DNA from: Parelaphostrongylus tenuis
Lineage: Eukaryota; Nematoda; Chromadorea; Rhabditida; Metastrongylidae
Assembly: GCA_019055375.1 (NCBI GenBank)
Contig: JAHQIW010000203.1
Location: forward strand, 124,001 to 188,000
Length of the DNA: 64,000 nucleotides
Direction of reading: 5' to 3'
Below are positions 10,831 to 22,744 of the stretch, one piece after another. A model generated the notes under the pieces. That model ran no database searches. It saw only the letters and a program-made list of their open reading frames with translations, and was not told the origin of the DNA. The position numbers were made by a program, and so were the translations under genes. Each line of letters starts with the position of its first letter. The first letter of the stretch is position 1.

Positions 10831-12360
10831 CAATGTTGTGATTTTAGTCATGAGCAAAAGGGCGTAAAACGAGGGATCTCATTAGAGTGATCTATAACAT
10901 AAGCACTTATAATCAAGAACAGATTCTGATATCTAACATCAAATTTCAGTGATGCATTGCATTTGCGACCGCAAGTGATTCACAAGCCTGATATATCGGC
11001 CGATTTATCGACTGTGTAGTACAATAAATGCTTGGGAAAGACTTTTTCTAAACTCATAGACGAGTAATCAATTTTATGGCCTTTATTGATTGAGCCAACA
11101 TCACGAAGGTAGCAGGAATGATTCTACTCGGCTAGCGTTTTGCTGCCATTTTCCGTTAGATAACGCATTATTAAGAAACGATTCCTTTCATAGACAAGAG
11201 TTTTCCATGAAGAGTGCTAGCTCCTATTCAAAAGCTTAAATCTATAGTAAAAGCAATATGTAGCCTCTTTTTATAACAATCTATTATAACGTTGTAAAAC
11301 CCGAACTAATATCATGTTTTACATCAATCACGCAATTTTCATATTACTTCACTGGCACCAAGAAAACACATAAATGTATAGGGGAAGTCATTTAGTAACA
11401 GAGCTGCACGTCTTGTTCGAAATTTTTTCGCAGAGTTGCAAAAACCTCTTAATCGAATAACCACAAATTACACTTCAGATGTAAACTGCCCAAGCGCTAC
11501 TGATCGATATCGATTGATGGCCGAGTTGTCGCAGCAGCCCCTTCCTTCCCTCAGACCGCAGATTTGCCGAAAACATATGCGCGCGTATGTAAATTTCATT
11601 TTACCTGTTACATTGCAGGAAAACGGTCCTCTTAGAAAATAAACACAGCTTTGCAAATGCTAAGTTGCACGCTATCGAAATAATGCTAATAGTTTGAAGA
11701 AAGAACTCTGCCTTCCGGGAATGTGAATGAGTGCGTGAAGCACAAATGCTTTCCTCTCTCTGAAATGCTTTGAAAAGACTCTTCCAGTGAATGACTACTC
11801 ACCACCAGGGAATTGAGCTTTCGAATGATTGCCAAAGTTCTTATGAAGAAGTCTTGTTCTTCGAGCGCGATCGTTTTTCTTTTGTTACCATTTAACGGAA
11901 AAAACCGCAAATAAAATAAGCAAGCTATCATATATCTACTGCTACAGAAAATAGATTAGTTGCTTATCTGAATCCCGAAATCACGAGCTTTTGAACGAAA
12001 TGAAACACGATAAGAAAGACCAAGAAATAGATATCTTGCCAACAAATAACAATAACTAAACAATTACTACAAGACTTGCTAATCTAATATTAGTACTGAA
12101 GTCAACGAAAGCTGATTTTCAGATTTCAGTCATCATGCTCTTTACCAGCCCATAATAATTTCAGCTGCTATAAGATTGTCTGCTCGCTGGAAAGCAAAAG
12201 TTATCATCAAACATCATTCTCATCAGAAATCCCTCTGAATATAACGGCATCGCCAAGTGAAGTTTCCAACTGAACGGTGTCCATAGAAGTCCAAACTCAA
12301 TCGGCAACGAAGACGACGACCACGACGATAATGAGCGACGGTGGACGATTTACTCAAATT
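10831..12360. repeat. Repeat-derived block; part shared with 33.8-34.6 kb
   Basis: About 11540-11900 and 33840-34560 share short matching stretches. One is a CAGG-AAACGG-T block near 11620 and 33950. The other, on the minus strand, reads QDFFIRTLAIIRKLNSL near 11830 and QDIFIEVLVIIRKLESL near 34520. The element family is not recognised. Block 11250-12540 is absent from the paralogous 39.8-kb copy. Confidence 0.4.
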
Positions 12361-12363
12361 AAC

Positions 12364-12399
12364 AGCTCTGAGGAAGACGGAAGGTGTCGAAACGTTAGC
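12364..12399 (+). ncRNA. Hammerhead-like motif, degenerate
   Basis: CTGAGGA (12368-12374) fits CUGANGA and is followed by GAC and GTC segments able to pair, then GAAAC (12389-12393) and GTT. It resembles the motifs at the ends of the Penelope-like fragments at 54.46 and 60.86 kb. Stem II is imperfect, so activity is doubtful. Confidence 0.35.
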
Positions 12400-12890
12400 G
12401 AATAGATTTATTATTATTAACTATGTGCTACTAACGTGGCCAGCAGATAACATGTAATTGAATAGTGCATCATATTTGCTCAGTTTGTCGCTGGCAACTA
12501 ATTTACCACTGCTTTCACCTTTGAATTTCATCCCTTAGGTATTCTTCTTGATCGTCCCTACATTTTTGCCGTCTTAGTCTCTCCCGATCATAATTTTGTT
12601 CAGCTTCATAGAGAAGCCTTTAGTTACCCCACACTATGATATTTTTACTAAATTTGAGAAACTTGCGTGCCTGTTCCTGTCTCAAACACTGGAAACCGTT
12701 GTCTTCAGCTGGGTATACTGTATGCGCGCCGTACATAATCTGTTGTCCGACCGTTTGCACCTACGGTATCGTTGCATTGTTGTTCATCTAGACACCGCAA
12801 AAAAGAATTATGACTGCTATGTATATGCAAGATTTCTTACAAACTTTTCTTACCTTCAACTGAACAATGCGCAAGGTTGGTGCACAAGGT

Positions 12891-13122
12891 TGGTAATTCT
12901 CTGTTCTCAAAACTCAATGGCTAATGTTTTGGAGGCTCCGCCTTCCTCAGGGCTTTATTTATAGTTATATGAGAAAGGTCACCGGTCTTGTGTGACGCAC
13001 TTCAAAAATTTTTCGAATACACAAGACCGCTTTCCTCTTTTATATTATTATGAAAGAAGCTCTGACAATGGCAGGATCGCCGAAGTCTTAACTACGTAAT
13101 TTTGAGAAAAGAGAAATGCCAA
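12891..13122. repeat. Inverted repeat with hammerhead-like ends
   Basis: The arms share GTTCTCAAAA against TTTTGAGAA and CGGTCTTGTG against CACAAGACCG. The left arm holds, on the minus strand, CTGAGGA (12950-12944) followed by a GGC/GCC stem and CAAAAC. The right arm holds CTGACAA (13062-13068) and CGCCGAAG. A paralogous copy lies at 40130-40345. It is probably the relic of a hammerhead-terminated retroelement. Confidence 0.45.
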
Positions 13123-14750
13123 CATCGTGTCAGCTGAATAAAAGGACAGTTTGTGAAAAATTTTTTTCTTTACTCATGCCGAGGTTTGGAAAGGGTCGGA
13201 TTCTGAGCTGTTTCATGTATGATCAGTACTACGTTGAAAGAATCAGTCTTTTGTTAGCATTTTGTAATCACCACCGAGTGCCTTACAAAACTAACAGAAG
13301 GTGTTATGTAATAAAAGATATTGACGAAAAACAGATTCCAGTAACCTTGAAAGTGATAAAAACGCTATTTGTAACGCTGATCATATTTCTGAGGGATGCG
13401 TCATGCAACCAATCAATTCATAGCATCGTAGACATGATCGAATTGATACAAAGCGTGGTTTGTAGCAGCTAACAATCTCAACTTAATATTTTTGTTTCCT
13501 GAATAATTCTAAAACCATTTGACAGCACCAGAAGAAAGAGTCCTTGGTGAGTTCTGAAGGTGATATGAAATCGGAAGTTGATTCTTTTTTTATTGCAAGT
13601 CACTCTCGGGTAGCGAGATTTCTCTCCTTCCTACGGCGAGCAAAAGTTCCCTAGAGGGCTCTTCTCTCCGTGGAATTCGCTGAACACAATTCCTTACTAT
13701 GGAACTCTCGGTAGAAATCGGGCTATATATCCCTATAAAATCTTGTCGATAATGGTTTTTGCTCATCATTGACATTGAAACACACTGTGTGTTAGGACTG
13801 CTTCATTTGCTAAAAAAAAGTGTAGAAAATGGTGTGCTAAGATCAGTGATTTAACTCACTGATGTAGATCAAACCTTTGATCCCTGACTTTCAGCTGCGA
13901 GTTACATGTTTTTCTCAGACAGATTTTATGTTAAATGAACGCTGGACTAATCTTTCATTCTGCCTGCATTCCCACCATTTGTGTGACGCTTACACTGCGG
14001 GAAGATGAATTGTAGCCTTAAAAGTGGACGCGGGCTTGCGTGCTCTCTGTTCTATTCATAGTATTCTCGGTGCTCTTGAAACAAGTACTTGTCCTTACTG
14101 CTTAACAGTTGGACTAATTCTATCAAATTCACTTCTCTGTCTCATTAAATATAGAGGAAGCATTGAAGATATTTTTATCCAAGTTAGAAAATGAATACTG
14201 TTTTATCTTTTATGTGAGCTGTGCACGTCATTCGATTGGGCCATAATAATGAGAAACCTGCTCCAACTGCAAGGGATCATGTTCAATCTAGTAATTCCAG
14301 CGTCACTGGTCAATGGTCATATTCAGCAAGAAGATCGTGTAATTTTGAGATGATTGTACTTAAATAAGCTATACTGTGAAGAGATTCAAAAAGGCGGCCT
14401 TTATTATCGATTCAGCTAGAGGTTTCGGATCACCCAATTCTGTATTGATATCTACATTATTCATATCTCTGCTTTCGATTTCTACGCTTAACTTTGATCA
14501 GTCCAAAATTATATCATTAGAAGAAAACTCGATAAATGGCAAACATTTTCACATAGTCCAGCTCGATTTTTAGAGCCATTTCCATCCACACGTTTTGTGA
14601 GAGATGAATTTGCTCCAGAAAAAGTTTTTTTTTTGTGTGAATACTGAAGATGTCACCGAATTTTACCTTGTGACGTCTTCTGCAGATTTAGTTCTTCACT
14701 TGAGGCGGAATAATGGCGTTGAAATATAAAAGGATGCAAGACAAAAGCTG
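13123..14750. repeat. Segmentally duplicated block, counterpart 40345-41860
   Basis: This stretch aligns almost base for base with 40.35-41.86 kb on the same strand, including open frames interrupted in one copy or the other (for example 13116-13472). No conserved frame is preserved, so I regard it as non-coding duplicated sequence downstream (minus strand) of receptor last exons. Confidence 0.55.
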
Positions 14751-14754
14751 AAAC

Positions 14755-14760
14755 TTTATT
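14755..14760 (-). terminator. AATAAA polyadenylation signal of collapsed unit 2
   Basis: On the minus strand GAATAAAG lies in a stretch repeated downstream of the last exons of units 2, 3 and 4. Confidence 0.3.
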
Positions 14761-14884
14761 CACCTGAATACACCACATTGTTACCGTGAATGAAATCTCA
14801 GAAACATACTGTAGTTTAATAGCCTTAGCATGAATACGTTTCTACAGCATAAAAAAGTACTACAACAGCGTACAAATAACAACA

Positions 14885-15041
14885 TCAAAAAAGGGAGGAG
14901 TACTACAACACAGCGACAATAGTGACATTCTCGAAAGTGACGACAAAAAATCGTGCATAACCACTTATACCATTGACTGGTACGAAATATGACGTCCATT
15001 GTGTCTAAATTTTTCCTTTCTCTTTTTTTTTCTCAGCGAAT
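14885..15041 (-). pseudogene. Srx-like unit 2: exon 1 fused to last exon
   Basis: The minus strand begins with the exon-1 acceptor CTCTTTCAG and the exon-1 start ATGGACGTC (14999-14991). It then switches directly into last-exon sequence (CCAGTCAATGG, then frames corresponding to GISGYARFFVVTFENVTIV) before diverging near 14910. TM1 to TM5 and the introns are missing, and the join is out of frame. Flanking exon-1 upstream sequence (15060-15110) matches 8390-8420. A deletion between exon 1 and the last exon of one unit, or unequal exchange between two, explains it. Confidence 0.7.
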
Positions 15042-16032
15042 CTGAAAGAGTTCAAAGTTAATCGATTTCATGTTATCATCAAGATCATAATAACGCCAGA
15101 ATCATGTCTGGTAGCGATTCGACGGTGTATACAGTGGTTTTTTAGAGAATGAGTCTAGTGAGAGATATAAATTTCAGTGACTTTTCACATTCGAACAGTT
15201 GCTGATTTAACCAGAATGTTGGACTGTACATTTGCTCACCAAACGAGACTTTTAGGAATGTTCTAAAGAACTAAATCCCAAGCATGGGTCAACACATTAA
15301 CGCTAAAAACCTTTGAAAGATGTAATTATGATAGCAATAGTTGTACATACACCCGTGAAGGAGCCACCTAAGAGCTAAAACTATTGAAAACACCATCAAT
15401 ATAGTGTAATACTAACTTCGCTAATAGCTAATTATGCTAGCTTTGTAATGGGCAGAGTTGACGGAAGAAATTGATGTTAATGCTTTCAAAAAATTCTTAA
15501 TAAGTACATTTATAACGGCTCTCAAGCAAAACAGCACATTAGCTAGTGCAAAACTATTTGGAGGCAGCATAATAGTGTTCGAGAAAAGTACTTGTAAAAG
15601 TGAATAATCTTCATCCACTAGAGATATATGAGAAAGCGATTTGTGTCTGTACTAAAAGTTCATGTGGATCTCATACGTGGCTTGTGAATAAAGTTGTAAT
15701 TAAGTTCAGTTGAATTGTGGAGAATGGTACCTCTAACAGGGAAATCTTACGAACAACTACGAAGTGGGGACCTGGCTTCATAAGAACCAGGTAAAAGCCA
15801 GGTAGTGATAAAACATTATGGAAAAATGAACAAAATCACCGCATAATTCAAATGTCTTATTGTGCGGTTGCAATTGGAAACATTGAGATGGCTAAAAATA
15901 AATCTATTATATAGGGGTTTTGAATAAAGCTATTCAACAAGAGGTTATTTTGGAAACATAGCGGGTGGGGCAGGCTCGCGATTTTAGTGTTCAACGATTA
16001 TCACCGTTTGCACGACCTCCCCCGGTAGTGCT
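15042..16032. other. No gene seen; flank of collapsed unit 2
   Basis: The left 100 bases match the sequence upstream of exon 1 in units 1 and 3. The rest is unrecognised. Confidence 0.35.
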
Positions 16033-16165
16033 GTGCAAAACGAGCGTCGGCGGTGCAACGGTTAGCATCCGCTCTCGGATAGGGTGAGATCTGGGTTCGA
16101 ATCCCGGCTGAGATAAACGTTTTTCACAACGCTCTACATATTGGATATAATGTAAAATCATAACA
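16033..16165 (+). mobile_element. tRNA-derived SINE, family 1
   Basis: GGCGGTGCAACGGTTAGCAT, then a perfect B box GGTTCGAATCC (about 16094-16104), CCGGCTGA, and a tail CACAACGCTCTACATATTGG. Related copies occur at 34.06 (minus), 34.26, 48.6, 55.5 (minus), 57.4 (minus) and 57.6 kb. It is not a functional tRNA: the acceptor stem and anticodon arm do not form properly. Confidence 0.7.
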
Positions 16166-17190
16166 CCATAAGTGGCGGTCAAATAAAATGATTTCCGACC
16201 TCTCTTGAATTAACTAAGAAGCAGTTATCGGCCAGTCTTGCGACAGTGAACGTCAAAATCTTACAACTCAATGATATATGATTATGATTCATGATGCAAA
16301 CCAATCTCGAACATCTCAAAAGGTCCGTCTTCTCATCGTGCATTAAGATGTTCGTGGCTGTCGAACTGCAAAGTACAACGGACGGTGTCCTTCAGCATGG
16401 CATCCAAGGCCGAGATCATGCGATCTACCAGGAAAATCTACTATGAGCTAGCCACAACAGGAATCAACACCATTTGAAATCAGTTAGTCGTAAGTGGCAA
16501 ACCTCCTTCTAAATCGCAAGGGTTTGCAACTCCTTACTCGTATGACAATCTTAGAAATGTTCTCAATCCTAAACCTTCAAGAAACACTAAGAAAATCCGA
16601 AAGAATTTCTCTTTGGCACCTTTAGTAACTAGTCTACGGTAGTTCCTATTTCTGTACTGTCGTAAGTCCTCGAGTAACTACTTGTGATTAATATATATCT
16701 AGTCTCTCTCTACTATGTTTGCTCAAGCCTTTGACTCCAGCTATCACATAGTTTCACACGAACTTTATTGCACATTAACCACAAGCGTTTCCCGAAACCT
16801 TTTCTTAATGAAACAACGCAGCTTAATTTATTCATTTCCCACGGAATTGCGCACCTGTAACATTTCGTGCTCTGACTTTCTTCCCCATTGATAGTGCGCC
16901 TGCCTTTTAGTCAAAAACAATTTCAACTCAAGCCTCAAGTTGTTTTCCGTGCTTAAGCCAAAAAGTCCCACGTGATAGATCCGTACAAAATCTGGCATCT
17001 TAGTACTACTCTATTTGGCAACTTGAAATCTGAGCTGTGGTCTTAAGAAAATACTCGAAACGAAAGATTTGATATATTGAATATACTAGCCAAGAGCAAT
17101 TGAGTGTAAAATTTCACTAAGCGTGGAGTATGAAACGTCTTCATAGCTAACTCTTAGTGGGGACTGGAGCACCCACACAGAATTGACAAA
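16166..17190. other. No recognisable gene or element
   Basis: No exon, motif or repeat family identified. Confidence 0.35.
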
Positions 17191-17340
17191 AGACGAGAAA
17201 GGGTAACTGCCCGACTGACGAGATCGCAAGGTCGAAACACGTGTATAGGGCTTCTTAAGTCAGCCCTTTTTTAACAGACCATATGACATGCGTGGCTCAA
17301 AAATAATTATCTGGCCTATTGAAATTATACTCTAAGTTAG
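17191..17340 (+). mobile_element. Partial hammerhead retrozyme-like monomer
   Basis: It carries the same landmarks as the element at 8592-9277: the ribozyme, AACAGACCATATGACATG, TGGCTCAAAAATAATTAT and TTGAAATT. Only the ribozyme-distal part of one monomer remains. Confidence 0.6.
17201..17266 (+). ncRNA. Hammerhead ribozyme, core conserved
   Basis: CTGACGA (17215-17221) fits CUGANGA. Stem II is GATC/GGTC with a GCAA tetraloop (17222-17233), GAAAC starts at 17234, and ACACGTGT is followed by A17245, giving a GUA cleavage triplet, which is permitted by the NUH rule. Helix I is GCCCGA (17209-17214) with TAGGGC (17246-17251), one mismatch. GGG at 17201 can pair with CCC at 17264-17266. Confidence 0.7.
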
Positions 17341-18500
17341 TAATTTCTGCACGGAAGACCAACTCGAAACTCCACAGTTTAATACACCAGCCAATACATT
17401 TGGTGCCTTGGCCTTCCGAATTGAACCCGAAGATCATTTTGCTGACCTCTCTTTCGACAATTAGCCAGTTTAACCAACACATTCGGTTCATTGACCTTCC
17501 ATACTAACGACATACAATATTCGCTAATCTTTACTGTCTTTCTACAGTCTGGCCAGTTCAACCATCTCATTTGGTAGACTGCTAGTCAGTTTTGAGCCCG
17601 CATGCGATGTTCACTATTCATTATGATTACTTTGGCTAATTCAATTCAACTAATTACAAGGTGGCAAATCTCGCTCAAATCCATATGGGCCGGTGACTGC
17701 CTACTGTGGTGATGACAAGAGATAGGCTTTAGCTACACCGACCTTGAAACTCAAGGAAACAATAACAGTTGATTCAAAACGATTTCTGCCCCAATATCCC
17801 GCACACTGTGTGCTTCAATTCACGACGTCGACGCTGAGACGATTAGGAAGAAAGTACCAAAACCTGGGTTCAAAGGACGTTATTTTGGAAAACAAAATAA
17901 ACACTCTCATAACACGCCATAGAGACTGCATTTTACTTCCAATGATAACACTAAAACGTTCTCCTCAGATGCCGACTATATGCTCTTTTCAAGGAGGGTA
18001 GTCTTGTCTATTTTCATGTGATCGCCTAACAAGAAGCAAAAAGGCAAAACGGCTAACATTCAAAAAAATTATTGGAAGAGTTTAAAAAACGATCTAGCCA
18101 GTGGACTTGATAGAGGAAAATTCCCAACCAATCTTCACTATTTCACAATCTCCTTCGTGGCCCTTAAAATTCGCGCTGTAGAAAACCTTCCTTTTTCCCC
18201 TACCATCTTAAGTTCGAGATGCGATAGAAAGCATGAGGATAGGCACAATAGTACTGATGGTATCATCTCCAGTTTCTATAGATTTGGAGGTAACAGCCTA
18301 CATGAACTTCTCGCTAGTGACGTGGTCTCATACATTCAGGAAAAACTCCAGGCCAGTTGGAGAAGTTTGCGCACACTCATCCCATCTAGGAATAGCAACA
18401 GATGGGTTCGTCGTAATTAGCATCTTGCCCTTTGAGCTTGCTGTACAAGCTGCCCGTAAAGATTATCCTTTTGCGATTATTAAGATCTGTCATGAGGCAC
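17341..18500. other. Open frames, no recognised domain
   Basis: Plus-strand frames at 17744-18001 and 18157-18514 are open for 85 to 93 codons but match no family I know. They could be decayed upstream parts of the RTE copy that follows. Confidence 0.3.
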
Positions 18501-18504
18501 AATT

Positions 18505-18740
18505 AGTTGGGTAAGCAGGAGTTCGACAAAGATTCTGCTGTATGGGGCACATTTAATACCCAAGCTAATGGATTCTGTCGGGAAATTATCTGTATTTTGT
18601 CCTCACCTCTATCGACTTTGAGAAAGCGTTTGATAGCTGCGAAACGGATGTAATCTTTTCAGCGCTTGTGGTACAGCGCACTCCTATGTACAAACACTAG
18701 CCGTTGTTAACAAAGCTGTAGCACAAAACTGTAACTTCTC
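18505..18740 (+). mobile_element. RTE reverse transcriptase fragment
   Basis: The frame reads FVLTSIDFEKAFDSCETDVIFSALV (about 18598-18670), the RTE palm segment equivalent to the first catalytic aspartate region, and is preceded by VRQRFCCMGHI matching the GFR-DHI motif. Stops are present, so it is a relic. Confidence 0.7.
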
Positions 18741-19900
18741 TATTGACCCTTTATTGTACTTATAAATAAGTTGCTTTTAACACCTTAGCAACGACGTTAG
18801 TATCCTGCTCGTCGAGCGGCCTCGCCGCGCCTCCACATTCGCGAAGGCAGCAACAATGACGTTGTGGTAGTTTTCTAATGAAATATGCATAGTTTTCGCT
18901 ACTAAAGGAAATTTCGTTCGCATAAATGATCAAATATGAAGGAAGAGACTTCCAAAACTTCTTGTAGTAGGAACAATGGCATACTTCCTCCTAGAATCCT
19001 GAGGGAAAAGGCAGATACGTAGTATAAGATGATCTTTCGGACTGTTACTGAACATCACTATGTTATCTTACAAATATATTTGATCATATTTTGGTCATAT
19101 TCATCAATATCAACTCATCCATCTACTGCAAAACCACAAATGAATTTCAAATGAAGGAGAAGGAAATGAATGAGTGAACATAAAACTCCTTATACGCCTA
19201 AGAACAAGTGGCGACTCATGACACGAAGCGCACTAATTCCTGTGCCCTACGTATTTCATTTTAGTTGATTTCTTTCAAGACAATTTTTTGTGCCTCCTCC
19301 AGTTCCCAGTTCCGCGATTCCTCCCAACGAAATCATGCGGGTGGTCTACGAAGTTCATCAACACATAAGAGATATGAGCCGCCCCGTCCTTTCGATGTCG
19401 GACTAGCTGCATGAGAAATATACATATTTCTTTTGTATATCTGTAAATCTGCCACAAGATATGTGGTATATTGCTGTGGAAGTTGTTATACATTCTAGGC
19501 AAAATATCTTATATGTATAGAATTCTTAGCAGACTATTATAATGCCGATTATCAAAAGTGTTGTGCGAAAGTTTGCCTAATAGATTTTCGAGTAAAGGTT
19601 ATCAACAGCAGTTACATCTGAAACATCAGTTGGGTAGATCAAACACATCAGCTGGGTAGGTCAGACAGAGTGCTTGTGAGGATAGAACAATGAATTCCAT
19701 TCCATCGCATAGATCGATAGTGTTTTACAACACCCTTACCACCCTTCTTACATCGATACATTGTTTATTATATAACATTATCTAAGACGTTTTTGCTCTC
19801 AACTTTCACAAAGCTGTCATTCATGATGCAAGTTTATCTGTCGCCTTACTTCAGTTTGACTTTGTTCACATTATCTCGGGAATTCAAGTTTTAGTGATGT
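18741..19900. other. No recognisable gene or element
   Basis: No supported exon. AT-rich with short frames. Confidence 0.35.
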
Positions 19901-19904
19901 CGAA

Positions 19905-22540
19905 CTGAGTGGAAGAACTGCGAACCGGCGTGGAAAGCTTTCTCAAAGATAGCGACGAGGAGGATCGACATGAAGATGGTGACGACAGCGGGAAGAGGAC
20001 TTGATCTTTGCAAATATCACTAGTGAAGACAGCGACTCAGATGGTGAAGAGGAAAATACACTGTTCAATGCAAGAACAACCACTGACTGGTCATGGAACG
20101 TAGTCTTGCCCACGAGGGAACTTTTTGATCGGGGTCATGGTGCCGTTCAGAATTTGGCATTGCTCGAGCGTGAGACTCCAGTGGAATTTCATGAACTGTT
20201 TATGAAGGACGTTTGGGAGTTGATTGTTGAGCAGACCAATATATATGGTCATCGAAAAAAGATAGACGGAAAGACACAAAGATGGAAGAAATGAAGATAT
20301 TCCTGGTGTGGTAAAGGTTCAGTGGTCTTGTTGTTTTGATCTGCTACCAACTTGTGTCTCGCAATGTACAAAAGCGTAAAGTTTGAATCCTTTATATGGG
20401 TTATACCAAACAACCTATAATATACATACCTTACTATAAGGATAATATAATAATAATATATACATGTTACGACATATCGTTATGCGAAATGACCAAGTCA
20501 ATATAACTGATATATCGATGAGATGCATCGTCATCTGACGTATCGTAAGCGACAGTATTATGGTAAGTAGTGTTTTGTACCTCACGATGTTATTGTAAGT
20601 GATGATGTTATTGTACAGGTAAAAAGAATGTATTTGGTTATTTGGGAATGGTTTATGCTATTTTAAGTACTGGTTTGATTGGTTGTGTGGTGTGAGCGCA
20701 CCATATATATACGGTAGCTATGGACTTAGATTCTCGAGCAATGCTATCATAACTCACGGAGCATGACTAGGCGGCGGAGCCCATTTCGCTTGTCATGCTT
20801 GTCCCAAAATAACAAGCCAACGGTGGGATCCAATGGGTGAATATATAGCTGTATCAGCAGTGGGGTCACTACTGATTATATATGGGCAGAATCCCTTAAC
20901 CGCGGTGGTGGGCCAAGCATAGCCTAAGTGAGTTTGTTCCTCCACGGAAGCGCTATGTTCCGTTCAAGATTCTATTGAGTTCATCTAACAGTTTGTTTGA
21001 ACGCAACCTTATGATAGCAGTTACTTACACGATAACGAGATTGTGTGGAGAGAGCAATAATGGATCAATTACGATTTGAGGTGAGGTGTTCTGGATGAAG
21101 TTAGACGACCGTTCGGATGATGCCTTATGACCGAACTGACTGTTGATGTTGGTGGCAGCTGGGTGCTGCCTTCGCCACTTGGACCATTTTCTGTCTGAGG
21201 TCCTCAAACCTCTGCGATACCACTTGATCTCTAGAGTCATGGACCATCTGTGTTGCCTAAATTATTATGTAATTCCCGAAAAGATAGCAAAACTCCCTTG
21301 GGAGGTTTGCTATAGTTGGGCTTGTGCCTCAAAATGACCATTATACGATTGGTAAGGCTCAACTATCAAGAACCCGCATAATTCGGAAGTCTCCATAGCG
21401 TCGCATCTTATGTCGAGGGATCGCTTTTTCGAGATCATGACTCACTTGCATGTAAGCAACAATATGGGTCACGATGTGAATGGCAAGTTAAGCAAAATTA
21501 GACCAATGCTGGGACATGTCAGTAGGAATTGTAAGGACCCATTTAAACCATAGGGAGACGTGTGTATCGATGAATTGATGGTGCCATTCAGAGATTGAAT
21601 TAAATTCCACCATTATGCACCTTGTAGAAGAAACTCATAAGATAAAGCTATTTAAACTTCGTGGTGAAGGCGGGTACTTCTACAGAACGATGGTGTACAT
21701 AGGTGCTGGCACAAACCCGAAACCGAACGAGCCATTTGCAGATTTTGTGGTGAAAGATCTAATGAGGAATCTTCTGAATGGAAGCAGGCAGCTGTTTGCC
21801 GACATCTGGTACTCCAGCGTCGTCCTAGTTGAGAGTCTGCTGCAAGGCAATATATACTTTACCGAAACATGCAGAAAGAGCAGGAAAGGCTTGCCTAAAG
21901 AGGTCATGGAAGCAAAACTGCGCAAGGGCGAGTGGAAAGCCATGCAGAATCAAAATGGCGTTATGGTTCTGCGATTCAAGGACAGATGGGACATCACAAT
22001 GCTTTCAACAGCTTGCGGCACCGCCAAAAATCCCCGCACGGACAAGTTTGAAGTTGTCGAGATGTACAACAGAAGAAAGTCCTTGGTGGACCAGACTGAC
22101 AAATAGCTGCCATATCACCATTCCTGAAGAGCTAATAAATGCTGAAAGCATTTCGCTCTTTCTTAGCTTCGTAATTTGTAATTTTGTACTCTAGGTATGT
22201 ACATCTACTATTACACTTTATCATGCATATACTCCTTAAGAATTCATGGATACTGTACCGCAGTTACGTAGAAAATGTCCAATTGAACATGTTCAAGGCG
22301 TTGTTCTATATCAGCTATTTGTAACGACCTAATCCTTCGACTCCTAGATATAGCCACGTCATTGAAAAGGTGTCTCCCAAAAAGCGTAGACGCTGCATCA
22401 AGTGCTATAGAAACGCGATGATTAAGAATTTAGGTTGTAGTTATGCTTTAGATCATGCTAAAAAAATGTACTCAGTGCAGCCAGTGTAAAAGCCACTTTT
22501 GTTTGATATTTTATGATGATACTCATGAAATTGGTGATCG
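19905..22540 (+). pseudogene. piggyBac-like transposase, interrupted and frameshifted
   Basis: An acidic N-terminus (EDSDSDGEEEN, 20001-20294) leads to PVEFHELFM and LIVEQTN, as in piggyBac transposases. After an interruption at about 20395-21250 the frame resumes with MSRDRFFEIMTHLHVSNN (about 21412-21465) and CIDELMVPF (about 21563-21592, first catalytic D). Next come PFADFVVKDLMRNLL, ADIWYSS (second D) and DRWDITMLST (third D) in 21615-22106, then YNRRKSLVDQTD. A Cys-rich tail near 22390-22520 (RRCIKCYRN, KCTQCSQCKSHFC) corresponds to the piggyBac C-terminal zinc domain. A stop before CIDE, frame changes near 21600 and 22470, and the insertion make it a pseudogene. Confidence 0.8.
20395..21250. 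other. Block interrupting the piggyBac gene; possible solo LTR
   Basis: This block does not continue the transposase frame. From TGTTAC at 20465 to CTAACA at 20990 it has TG...CA-type ends and a TATATATA stretch near 20705, which would suit a 526-bp solo LTR, but no target duplication is visible. An intron or unrelated insertion is equally possible. Confidence 0.2.
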
Positions 22541-22708
22541 CAAACGTTTTAGATATAAAGGAACTTCTTGGGAATTATTGTATTTTTATTGGGACAAATT
22601 ATTGTATCATTGTTGTTACATGTTTTATGTATAAATGATATACGTATATACGGCACATATGTGTTTGTACATGCATGCAATTAAATATAAAAAGATGTAT
22701 ATTTGGCA

Positions 22709-22709
22709 G

Positions 22710-22742
<33 letters not shown>
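22709..22742. repeat. (AT)n microsatellite
   Basis: About 16 uninterrupted TA dinucleotides. Confidence 0.95.

Positions 22743-22744
<2 letters not shown>

Noticed and set aside
13116..13472. 118-codon plus-strand frame
   Set aside because: The paralogue at 40.35-40.71 kb has indels that break the frame, so it is not under coding constraint.
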